From Candolleomyces eurysporus (lineage: Eukaryota; Basidiomycota; Agaricomycetes; Agaricales; Psathyrellaceae), in NCBI GenBank assembly GCA_027579435.1, contig JANBPK010001667.1:1-17961 (forward strand): a stretch of 17,961 nucleotides of DNA, read 5' to 3'. A program made the position numbers and the translations under genes. Each line of letters opens with the position of its first letter. The first letter of the stretch is position 1. Shown piece after piece: positions 1 to 7,940 of the stretch. Under the pieces are notes generated by a model. The model searched no databases. It had not been told where the DNA came from and saw only the letters and a program-made list of their open reading frames with translations.

Positions 1-550
1 TGTCTGTGTCATCTGTTTGTTTTCTTTGTCTGTTTGCCAAACAATAATTGCCTATATCTACGTTTCTGTTTTTATCTATTATATTATTAGCGGGTAGCTA
101 GCATTTGTATTTCGTGTCGGGACCATGTTCCCAGGAATCTACGAGAGCCATCTGTTATCGAGAAAGAGTGTTTAAGTTCGCGAAGTCAATCAGAGTTGTG
201 TCGCTTGCGTTTATCGAATCGTTCTTGCGTTAAAGTTGCTTGAGACCGTATTCTCTGTTTGCGAAGTTATCCGTCGTATCTCGAACCCTACCGTGTGTTA
301 GCGAAGTCACTTTGTGAAGCATTTATATCGTTGCTGGTTGAGCCTTAGCTCCCCCTCAAACTTGCGATTGTACAAGAAGAGTTCTAGAAGCCTCTGTTGA
401 CTCGACTTAGAGCTTTTACCTATACCCCTTGCCCGCCTTTATCTTCACGAAGGTATTTGGTGTGTTGTGTTGTTGTGGTTGTGTTTGTGTGTTTGAGTTC
501 TATAGTTTTGTTGGTTAGAGAGCCCTAGTTCGCTACCTGCACATCAGCGG
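1..550 (-). repeat. Terminal-repeat family, copy 1 (truncated by window start)
   Basis: This stretch matches 8903-9452 over its whole length at roughly nine in ten positions by eye, in the same orientation, and both copies end at the same motif ctacctgcacatcagcgg. A third, inverted and more diverged relative starts at 17610. Two direct copies around decayed sequence suggest long terminal repeats of an old element. Read on the minus strand the repeat begins TGATGTGCAGG, compatible with an LTR starting in TG, hence the strand given. The other end lies outside the window, so true length, the CA end and the target duplication cannot be seen. No convincing primer site or polypurine tract adjoins it, so the LTR label is an inference. 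Confidence 0.6.
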
Positions 551-1450
551 GATTCACATACCAAAGGTTTTGCAGCACTTAGAGGGCATCTTTGGGCAGG
601 CAAGTGACATTATTGAGAAAAATTCAGGATATATATATATACAACAATGTAATTTAAAGAGTGGATTGTGGCACAAGTTGCAAAAGAGGCATCTGGAACA
701 ATGAAAGACAATGACATTCAAAAGAAGGATTACAGCTTGGACCACATAGTCAAAACACAAATAAGTAGGAAATGAAGAATCCATTGAAATTGGGCTCGGC
801 CAACTTCAAGTTACCTACATGATAGTGAGGCTTGTGAGGATGGTCAGAATTATGGGAAAGATGGTCAACTCACATTGCATTGTCCTCCTCCACAGTCTCA
901 TTGGGAATGGGAGCCATAGTTGCAGTGTTTTGGCAGGTGCTGCTTTGCTGAGGTGCCAAAGTGGGCTTCTTTTCCTTTATCAGCTTCTTTTTGCTGATGG
1001 GCTTCTTCACCTTTGGAGATGCCTTTGGCTTGGCAGGGGCTTTGGCAGGTTGCTTGGTTTTGGGACTGGAATCAGGGTCAGCACTGTCAGGGATAGGGGG
1101 AATAGGACTTGTGAAAGAAGGGCCTGCCAAAGTCAGAACAATGGCAGCAAACTTTTGCTTTGGGGCACCGGTTGGAATTGACATAGCAGTGCCGCCAGAG
1201 TCTGGACTGAGGGCTACGTCTTGAGCACAAGCATTGAAGGCAATGTCCAAAATCTTAACGTGCAAAGTACCCGAGTGGTCCCACAAAAGGAATTTCCCAA
1301 AAATTCTGACGCAAGACAAAGCGAATGGAGCAGGAGTCTTGGCCCAGCAGGGACCAGATGGAAAAACGCAACTGAGAGGAGATGAGTGATTGAAGCGAGG
1401 ACAGAAAAAAACGAAACGACATACACAACAGATGTAGGGCAGACAGCATC
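551..1450. other. Decayed interior of the outer element, left part
   Basis: This sequence lies between repeat copy 1 and the target duplication of the copia insertion. It holds one open minus-strand frame (870-1319, listed separately) and otherwise no sustained coding signal on either strand. The part at 551-800 is AT-rich with an (at)n stretch near 630-640. It was presumably continuous with 7941-8902 before the copia element inserted. I recognise no transposase or reverse transcriptase motif in it. Confidence 0.45.
870..1319 (-). CDS. Lys/Pro-rich hypothetical ORF in the outer element
   Basis: An uninterrupted 149-codon frame runs on the minus strand from an ATG at 1319. Its first ~60 residues are mixed in composition. 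The middle is proline- and serine-rich, and the 80-115 region is lysine/proline-rich (KPKASPKVKKPISKKK), resembling a basic disordered linker or nuclear tail. The frame stops just after a GTGAGT donor-like site, so it may be one exon of a spliced gene whose upstream part was separated by the copia insertion. Two open frames also cross the region on the plus strand, which weakens the call. I do not recognise the product. It could be an element-encoded protein, a captured gene fragment or chance. Confidence 0.3.
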   Translation of the reverse strand: MSCVRIFGKFLLWDHSGTLHVKILDIAFNACAQDVALSPDSGGTAMSIPTGAPKQKFAAIVLTLAGPSFTSPIPPIPDSADPDSSPKTKQPAKAPAKPKASPKVKKPISKKKLIKEKKPTLAPQQSSTCQNTATMAPIPNETVEEDNAM

Positions 1451-1455
1451 ATATA
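1451..1455. repeat. Target-site duplication of copia element, left (atata)
   Basis: The five bases atata stand directly outside the 3' LTR at 1456 and are repeated directly outside the 5' LTR at 7936-7940. A 5-bp duplication is the usual product of Ty1/copia integrase. It proves that the element arrived by a single insertion and that both ends are intact. Confidence 0.93.
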
Positions 1456-1692
1456 TGTCAGACTAGACACCGATAGGTGAGCTCAGATAAGGGGAAAAGG
1501 ATCTATAGAATCTACCTAGACACCGATAGGTGCTAGTACATGAATCAGTCAGAGTAGATGAATGGAATACGAGAGAACTCACAGCTCAGATAAGGGGAAA
1601 AGGATCTGAGCTGTGGAAGAGAACACGGATGGAATATATCTACTTGAAGGAATCATGTGACCGCAAAAGAAACTCCGAATGAAATCTCGACA
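1456..1692 (-). repeat. Copia 3' LTR
   Basis: This 237-bp copy pairs with 7702-7935. It contains two internal duplications. One is a 17-bp unit at 1463-1479 and 1516-1532 (ctagacaccgataggtg). The other is a 25-bp unit at 1480-1504 and 1583-1607. It also has a perfect inverted repeat of 12 bp with a 12-nt loop at 1580-1615 (arms CACAGCTCAGAT and ATCTGAGCTGTG). A TATA-like GATATATTCC on the minus strand lies at 1631-1640. Confidence 0.95.
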
Positions 1693-1702
1693 CACCCCCA
1701 TC
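1693..1702 (-). promoter_or_regulatory. Polypurine tract of copia element
   Basis: Immediately upstream of the 3' LTR on the element's sense strand is ATGGGGGTG, abutting the LTR start TGTCGAG. A G-rich run at this position is where plus-strand DNA synthesis would be primed. It is short and contains a T, so the call rests mainly on position. Confidence 0.6.
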
Positions 1703-1763
1703 ATGAGGAGAGTGGAATGAGTCGGTAAAAGAAGAGAGTCCAAACAGAAAGAAAAAGAAGCTA

Positions 1764-4700
1764 TCAAGGAAAAGGAACGATCCCTAGTGCAGTTCGATGT
1801 CTATCAAATAAAGGAAAGGAAAGAAGCTTGGTAAAAATATCGGCAACATTAATAGAAGAAGAAACCCAAGTAGGAGAAAGAGTACCATCGCCAAAGTAGT
1901 TCTTAATAAAAAGGTACTTGATATGAATATGTTTTGATCTAGCTGAGATAGCCGGTGAGGATGCCTGGGCGATAGCACTTTTGTTATCAATAAGCATCGG
2001 AAAGGGACCAGGAATCTCAATTCCCGACGTCATTAAAAATAATCTAAACCATAGAACTCGCTTAGCAGCGTGGACAATGGCATAGTACTCAGCTTCAGTA
2101 GACGAGAGCGCAATCACTCTTTGTCGAACACTAGACCATCCAACCAGAGACCCCATGAAGTAGATCGCATAACCTGAAATGCTAAGCCGAGTTGTTGAAT
2201 CCGAAGCCCAGTCTGCATCCATAAAGGCAGCTGCTGCACGGATGTGCGAGTTGACTGTGTCGTTGATGGTCTTCTCCGGGTCGAACATAAGGACATAGTT
2301 CCTCGTCCCATAAAGATACCGCATCACATGTTTGGCCGCCGCCATGTGCTTTGCCTCTGGCTTCAAGCTATGATGTTCTAGAACCATGGCCGCAGTCGAC
2401 AATTCAGGCCAGTAGGTGCTGGCAAGATATTGGTAGGAACCGACGAGTGACTGATAGGCCTTGGTAAGATCTTGGTAGGGCATGTGGTCTGTAAGAACAC
2501 TGGTCTTCGAGTCAGGCATGTCGAAAGGCATCGTTTCCAGCGGGACTTTGGCAGGGTTACAAGGGTACATCTTCCAATCTTCCAGCAGAGTGGTGATGAA
2601 AGGAGACTGAGAAAGCCAAAGACGTCGGTTTGCTCTGTCCCGATAGATTCGAGCTCCCAGATACATCGATGCAATCCCCAAATCCACGACTTCAATCCCA
2701 CAGCCTTTGAACTCCCGTAGGAACCAGAGATAGAGTGCGGTAGAATTTGTTGATGCAAGGCCATCATCCACATGGATAGGAACTAGAAGCCGGAGAGGGG
2801 ATCCATCTGAGGGCATCGGTATGGTCTCCGGGTCTGGGGACTGCCGCCACACACCAATGAAGTATGCATGATCCACCTCTGATCTCCTCAACCCAATAGA
2901 CAGTAGCGCCTTCAGGAACAAGCAGTACCACTTGAACACGGCCTGTTTCAATCCATAGAGCGCCACACACAGCTTCAGCACCAACTTCGGATCCGATTCC
3001 GGAAACCCAGGTATCTGACGACAGTAGACCTCTTCCCGGACCTTCGAGTGAGTGAATGCCTGTTTTATGTCAAAGACATATAACTCGTGATCGTAGTAGG
3101 CGGTAATCGCGTAAGTGGCGTTAACGCTCTCCTTCGTGGCCACAGGCGAGTGAGTATGACCATAGTCGCCTTCGCGTTGTGAGAACCCTTGTGCCACCAA
3201 GCGCGCCTTCTCCATTCCCTCGATAATCGAACCATCCGGATTGTACTTGTAGTCAAATACCCACTTCACCCCTACTAGAGACTTTCCCTCTGGCCTCTCC
3301 ACAGGTTGAAAGGTACCCCTCTCATTCAACTTCGCAAGCTCTCGTCGCATCGCCGCAACCCACACTTCCCTATCTGGACGCCTCATCGCCTCCGCATACG
3401 ACGCTGGTGGCTTCGACAAGTCATACGCCGCCATAGCCACGACCGGATCATCCTCCACACCAAACAAATCATCATCCAAATCACAGAAACGGCCATCGAA
3501 GGTAAGAGAGGAGGGGATGTCGTCGGCATCATCAAAGATTCGCCTATGACTGACCACACACATGTACGCCCTGAAGTCCCGGCAATAGCCATCAAAAGAC
3601 TCATGGCACAGATGGTAATCCCTGTTGTATTCGTCTTCAACCTCCTCAACCTTCACAGACTCCAATTTCTCCACTCCTCGATCACAGCCATCCCTCACAT
3701 CAGATGCAAGGAACATGTCTGAATCATATCCGAAACCCCAGTCATCACCCACAACCGTCACCCTCCGGAGGATATCCTCAGCAACACCCAGCGCCAACCA
3801 GCATGACCCAACATCTCGCGCATCCGCCAGCCCCGAGCCATCACCGAACAAGGGAGCCTCGTCTACTATCGACGTCTCCTCATCGCCAACAACCATCGCC
3901 TGCTCATCCCCTGCAATCCTTGCCAGACGAGGCGACCGACGAAGAACAGGGCCAGATTCCACTCCATCAATAGTAGGAGGAGAGAGAACCACCCGAGCCC
4001 TAGGGGACACCATTCCACCCATCGTAGACTCATCAAAGATGACATCGTGCGCGAATACAACACGCCCATCCAGTCCCATCACCGTCCACCCAACACGATC
4101 CGTCTCATAGCCAAGGAAAATGGCCTCGTAGCGTCGGAGATCACCTTTTCGGCGCAGTTCAGGTGGGATCAGGGGATAGCATCGGCAGCCAAAGACACGG
4201 AGGCCAGACAGGTCCAGTTTCATCCCCAGCAGGGCCTCGTATGGAGTCGTTCCCGGCGGAAGGGTAGACGTAGTGAGGCGGTTCCGAACGTGCTGGGAGA
4301 ACTTCACAGCCCAACCCCAGAACGTTTGGTTCAGACCCGAGTCCACCATAACAACCGTTGCCGTATCCTGTATTGTCCAAATATACCTTTCTGCCTTCCC
4401 ATTCTGCTGGTGAGCATATCTGGCAGTAACCTGATACGAAATTCCCTTCGCCTTGAAATGGTCCTCTAGAACTCCTTTGCATAACTCGGCAGCCCCATCC
4501 AAGCGAACTCGCACTATCTTCTTCTCCAGCAGGGTAAGCAGGCGCGCCTCCACAAATTTGAAAAAGCCGAAAGCTTTGTCGCAAGTCTTCAGCAAACAGG
4601 TCCAGCCAAAGTTTGTAGCATCGTCAAGGAGGATGATGAAATATCTGCAACCCATGGTCCTCACAGGAAAAGGCCCGCAGATATCAATATGCACCAGTTC

Positions 4701-7544
4701 CCCAGGCACATGATAGCGATATCCATTGTTCACGAAAGGAGATGCTGGGTAACGCCCTTGGATGCAAGCAGAACATTTGAACGAGAGATCTGAGTCCACG
4801 GATTCAACTCCAGAGACCACTCCAGTCTGCAGAATGGATCGGACAGACTCATGGCCGGGGTGTCCCAAACGACGATGCCACAATGCCGCAGTGAGTTTCG
4901 GAGGGACAAAGGTAAAGTGCCCGCCAGCCGACGCAGCAACTTCCTCGTCATCAACGCTGACAATGAATGCCTGAGGGAGGTCCGGATCTGAAGGGGCAGG
5001 GACGAAGTTGCAAGCGATGACGGATAGGCGCCCAGACCTGGGTAGTACAAGAAAGGACGTAGGCCGCTGCCCAGGCTCATGGCGCCAACAGACAGTCCTC
5101 CGATCAGAGAACATTATCCTCCATTTGAGTACGTCGGTAAGAGCACCAACGGATAGGAGATTCACCGGACACGTCGGTGCATAGAGGCAGTCGTCCAGAA
5201 CAACATCAAGCGTTTCGCCACCTGTCATGCGAACTGAGAACTTCACCGTCCCTTTTCCATGGACGACTAGGGGCTTCGAGTTGGCCGTACCAACATTCAA
5301 CCGAACCGGCATGAAGTCATGGAAACAGGATAGGTCGTTCAGGACATGACGGGTACAGCCTGAGTCGATCACCGCATTGAAAGGCGTCCGCCGATCCAGC
5401 TCCCGGCCTGCAACCAAAGCAATCCCGTCGCCGTTTGCATCCAGCTCGTAAGCAGCAGAAAAGAATCCATATTCGTCTTCGTCAACCAAAAAGGACATGT
5501 CGGTACTCTGGATAGACAGGTCTAGCTCTATTCCTTGCGCACTCGCCACCAAAGCCTCCACCTCATCCAGCTCACGACCACCCTCGCCATTATCCACTCC
5601 ATGCTCTGCCAGTTCCCCACCATCATCTGCCAAGTAACCCCGATTGAGAGAGGGGCCGGTCTTGTGACGGTCTCCACCGGGCTTGAGGCATTGAGCCATA
5701 TGGCCAGGTATCTTGCAGTTGTCGCATACGGCACTCGAGAACCGTGAACCTGGGATCTGGCTCTGAGGATCCTTGCGGGAGGGCCCCTGTACACCCCCAC
5801 CAGCGACCTGGGGACGAGGCGGTGCGAGCACAGCAGCCGCAACAGCCGACACCGGAAGCTGGTGAGAGGAGGGAACGACCGGACCAGACCGAGGCGCGCC
5901 AGGAGGAACAGGCAGGGGACGATGGGCAGGACAACCAGCACGGAAAGACGACGCCGTAAGCTGGCGATGCAAGTCCAGCACACTATCAGCCCACGTCAAC
6001 ACATCCTCGAAACCCAAGTCCGCCACTCCTGCACCAAGCTCCCTCTTTGAGCGACGAAAATCGGCAAGAAGACAAGCAAACTCTGCACGAGGAAGGGCCT
6101 CCAGCATAACCTCCACCATCAGGGCCGACTGGACATTAACCAGAGACTCCTCCACCTCCCGGACAGCCTGAACATACGCGTCCACGAAACCCGGCACCAA
6201 CTCCACACCAGAGCAGACCATCCGACGGGCCTTCTCCCATATCATATTGCCCGAGTCCCAACTCCCATGACCATACCGATCAAATAAGACGGCATAAAGG
6301 TCCTGAGCCGTATAGGTCGATCCACGACGAGCCAGATCGCCCAACAAAGACCGGTAGACAGTGGCAGAAACCACAAGACCGAGCACTTCACGGGCAACCA
6401 TATCCAGGTCCTCCCATGCCACCAAGGCAGCGGACTCATCCACCGAGAGCACACCTGAACGGTCAGGAGTAGGCACCAGCCTCAACCAGGGAGGAGTCCC
6501 AGGGGGAACTGCCGCATCCATGGGAAGGATAAACCCAATGAGCCGCCACTGGGACAACACCTGCCGCACCGCATGGTCCCATTCACGCCACTGGTTCCGC
6601 CGAAAAAGAGAAGGCACCTGAGAAACAACAGGACAAATGTGTTTTCGGATAGAAGCCATCACAGAATAAAAAGGATTCAAAGTAGAAGGGGAAGAACGAG
6701 AAAGATCAAGAAAACAAGTATAAAAATTGAAAGAATTGCGATCAAAAGCAGACACAGCTGGCGATTCATCCACACGGCGAGCAGAAGACACACCCCCAGC
6801 TGGAGCATCGTGCCGAGCTGGCACACGAGGGCGAGCTAGATGCGGCGGGCGATCCCTTTCGAACGTCGAAGAGGGGAGCAACGGAGCCAGAGGCGGAGCT
6901 GTAACCGGCTCTTGGACAATCGGCCGGGAGCCAAACGCAGATGAGCTGGGAGAAGCACCCCGCTCCTGAACAGAGGTAGATACAATCGCAGACAAGAGTT
7001 CAGCCGGAACAGCCACACCGTTCTGAAGGTAGGTAGAAGCCAAATGGCACAAGGCCTGAGTCGCAGAGTCGGAGGAAGCCTGAGGAGGCACATAGGGTAC
7101 CACCTGACCAGAACCACTGCCAGCGCCAGCAGCACCCGTAGAAGTATGAACGGAATGCTTGGGATTTCCACCCGTAGTACCAGAAGAAAGTCCATAATTA
7201 CGACGACCAGTAACAGTAGAAGGAACCGAAAAAACAGGAACAGAACTTCGACCAAAAATTGTAGAGGTAGGCGTGGACGAAAGCGGAGGCGGATTGGGGA
7301 CAAAGGGTGTGTCGAGGAGCATACCTGCTGCCTGCCGGCCCTGGCGGGCTTCATGTTCCCGCTGTTGGTCCTCGTCGTCATGAAAATCCTCCGATTCGCT
7401 CTCGCTGGTCCGGTCATCTGTGTATGCTTGCCGCCCACCAATCGTCGAGTTGTTAGAGATGGAAAGTGGGACACCGCCGTGGGCGTCATGGTGGTTGTTG
7501 TTTGCTGGAGCCTGTGCTCCATCGGTCCCGAGTCCTGTCGACAT
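1764..7544 (-). CDS. Gag-Pol polyprotein, Ty1/copia type
   Basis: One uninterrupted frame of 1926 codons encodes Gag, protease, integrase, reverse transcriptase and RNase H. Residues 1-300 are low complexity with an acidic patch (SESESEDFHDDED). A helical Gag-like region spans about 305-530. A zinc knuckle is at 607-619 (C-X2-C-X4-H-X3-C). The protease active site is DSG at 727-729. The integrase zinc motif uses H890, H895, C924 and C927; its catalytic triad is D954, D1016, E1052 with the classical 35-residue D-E spacing and the NGKAER context. Reverse transcriptase (about 1405-1650) has FDIKQAF (D1492) and HVDD (D1593, D1594). RNase H has DADWA (1776-1780), SSTEAEY (E1817) and LIDNKSA (D1853). 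It is longer than the usual copia polyprotein (about 1300-1450 aa), mostly from the extended Gag. No frameshift separates gag from pol. Confidence 0.96.
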   Translation of the reverse strand: MSTGLGTDGAQAPANNNHHDAHGGVPLSISNNSTIGGRQAYTDDRTSESESEDFHDDEDQQREHEARQGRQAAGMLLDTPFVPNPPPLSSTPTSTIFGRSSVPVFSVPSTVTGRRNYGLSSGTTGGNPKHSVHTSTGAAGAGSGSGQVVPYVPPQASSDSATQALCHLASTYLQNGVAVPAELLSAIVSTSVQERGASPSSSAFGSRPIVQEPVTAPPLAPLLPSSTFERDRPPHLARPRVPARHDAPAGGVSSARRVDESPAVSAFDRNSFNFYTCFLDLSRSSPSTLNPFYSVMASIRKHICPVVSQVPSLFRRNQWREWDHAVRQVLSQWRLIGFILPMDAAVPPGTPPWLRLVPTPDRSGVLSVDESAALVAWEDLDMVAREVLGLVVSATVYRSLLGDLARRGSTYTAQDLYAVLFDRYGHGSWDSGNMIWEKARRMVCSGVELVPGFVDAYVQAVREVEESLVNVQSALMVEVMLEALPRAEFACLLADFRRSKRELGAGVADLGFEDVLTWADSVLDLHRQLTASSFRAGCPAHRPLPVPPGAPRSGPVVPSSHQLPVSAVAAAVLAPPRPQVAGGGVQGPSRKDPQSQIPGSRFSSAVCDNCKIPGHMAQCLKPGGDRHKTGPSLNRGYLADDGGELAEHGVDNGEGGRELDEVEALVASAQGIELDLSIQSTDMSFLVDEDEYGFFSAAYELDANGDGIALVAGRELDRRTPFNAVIDSGCTRHVLNDLSCFHDFMPVRLNVGTANSKPLVVHGKGTVKFSVRMTGGETLDVVLDDCLYAPTCPVNLLSVGALTDVLKWRIMFSDRRTVCWRHEPGQRPTSFLVLPRSGRLSVIACNFVPAPSDPDLPQAFIVSVDDEEVAASAGGHFTFVPPKLTAALWHRRLGHPGHESVRSILQTGVVSGVESVDSDLSFKCSACIQGRYPASPFVNNGYRYHVPGELVHIDICGPFPVRTMGCRYFIILLDDATNFGWTCLLKTCDKAFGFFKFVEARLLTLLEKKIVRVRLDGAAELCKGVLEDHFKAKGISYQVTARYAHQQNGKAERYIWTIQDTATVVMVDSGLNQTFWGWAVKFSQHVRNRLTTSTLPPGTTPYEALLGMKLDLSGLRVFGCRCYPLIPPELRRKGDLRRYEAIFLGYETDRVGWTVMGLDGRVVFAHDVIFDESTMGGMVSPRARVVLSPPTIDGVESGPVLRRSPRLARIAGDEQAMVVGDEETSIVDEAPLFGDGSGLADARDVGSCWLALGVAEDILRRVTVVGDDWGFGYDSDMFLASDVRDGCDRGVEKLESVKVEEVEDEYNRDYHLCHESFDGYCRDFRAYMCVVSHRRIFDDADDIPSSLTFDGRFCDLDDDLFGVEDDPVVAMAAYDLSKPPASYAEAMRRPDREVWVAAMRRELAKLNERGTFQPVERPEGKSLVGVKWVFDYKYNPDGSIIEGMEKARLVAQGFSQREGDYGHTHSPVATKESVNATYAITAYYDHELYVFDIKQAFTHSKVREEVYCRQIPGFPESDPKLVLKLCVALYGLKQAVFKWYCLFLKALLSIGLRRSEVDHAYFIGVWRQSPDPETIPMPSDGSPLRLLVPIHVDDGLASTNSTALYLWFLREFKGCGIEVVDLGIASMYLGARIYRDRANRRLWLSQSPFITTLLEDWKMYPCNPAKVPLETMPFDMPDSKTSVLTDHMPYQDLTKAYQSLVGSYQYLASTYWPELSTAAMVLEHHSLKPEAKHMAAAKHVMRYLYGTRNYVLMFDPEKTINDTVNSHIRAAAAFMDADWASDSTTRLSISGYAIYFMGSLVGWSSVRQRVIALSSTEAEYYAIVHAAKRVLWFRLFLMTSGIEIPGPFPMLIDNKSAIAQASSPAISARSKHIHIKYLFIKNYFGDGTLSPTWVSSSINVADIFTKLLSFPLFDRHRTALGIVPFP

Positions 7545-7689
7545 CGGTGGGAATTTTGGGGACGTTACACGTCAAATATGCAACCTTTACGAAAATCGCC
7601 TTTGGGCGGGCTGATGAAACAGCGCCCAGAAGGGGATTAGAGTGCTGAAAAATACCGAGTACTCGCCGAGCGCTTAGATAGCGACAGTG

Positions 7690-7700
7690 GGGCTCATAAC
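7690..7700 (-). promoter_or_regulatory. Primer-binding site for a half-molecule of initiator tRNA-Met
   Basis: One base inside the 5' LTR the sense strand reads GTTATGAGCCC. Its complement GGGCTCATAAC is the anticodon stem-loop of eukaryotic initiator tRNA-Met (CAU anticodon). The site therefore pairs with the middle of the tRNA, not the 3' CCA end. Drosophila copia and yeast Ty5 are known to prime from such a cleaved half tRNA. The 11-base exact match to the yeast-type sequence is from memory of that tRNA. Confidence 0.85.
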
Positions 7701-7701
7701 T

Positions 7702-7935
7702 TGTCAGACTAGACACCGATAGGTGAGCTCAGATAAGGGGAAAAGGATCTATAGAATCTACCTAGACACCGATAGGTGCTAGTACATGAATCAGTCAGAG
7801 TAGATGAATGGAATACGAGAGAACTCACAGCTCAGATAAGGGGAAAAGGATCTGAGCTGTGGAAGAGAACGCGGATGGAATATATCTACTTGAAGGAATC
7901 ATGTGACCGCAGAAACTCCGAATGAAATCTCGACA
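7702..7935 (-). repeat. Copia 5' LTR
   Basis: This 234-bp copy carries the promoter for the element. On the minus strand a TATA-like GATATATTCC (7886-7877) is followed within 20-60 nt by the perfect 12-bp inverted repeat at 7826-7861, so the hairpin would lie at or near the 5' end of the transcript. It also carries the same internal 17- and 25-bp duplications as the 3' LTR. Confidence 0.95.
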
Positions 7936-7940
7936 ATATA
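7936..7940. repeat. Target-site duplication of copia element, right (atata)
   Basis: This is a direct repeat of 1451-1455, abutting the 5' LTR. Joining the two flanks at one copy of atata gives the pre-insertion sequence of the outer element. Confidence 0.93.

Larger units (their letters stand above)
1456..7935 (-). mobile_element. Complete Ty1/copia LTR retrotransposon
   Basis: This 6480-bp element is on the minus strand, flanked by the duplication atata. In order along its sense strand it has a 5' LTR (7935-7702), a 1-nt spacer, a primer-binding site (7700-7690), a leader of about 145 nt, a single gag-pol frame (7544-1764), a short G-rich tract, and a 3' LTR (1692-1456). Domain order is protease, integrase, reverse transcriptase, RNase H, which defines copia rather than Gypsy. 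The LTRs begin TGTC and end GACA. They differ only by one substitution (1625 A against 7871 G) and a 3-nt indel, so insertion was recent. No stop or frameshift is visible, so the element may still be autonomous. It sits inside an older repeat. Confidence 0.96.

Noticed and set aside
547..600. Primer-binding site or polypurine tract next to repeat copy 1
   Set aside because: Neither strand shows a match to a tRNA end or a purine run next to the repeat border.
819..1224. Plus-strand hydrophobic open frames resembling a membrane protein
   Set aside because: The hydrophobic Phe/Leu/Gly runs are the antisense of a Lys/Pro-rich minus-strand frame, which is the more protein-like reading.
1463..1607. 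CRISPR-like or satellite array in the LTR
   Set aside because: The repeated units occur only twice each with unequal spacing and lie inside an LTR; they are internal duplications.
6836..7522. A 228-codon minus-strand frame and several other frames of 60-160 codons inside the copia element
   Set aside because: They lie in alternative frames of the intact gag-pol gene and have skewed Arg/Leu/Ser composition typical of shadow frames.
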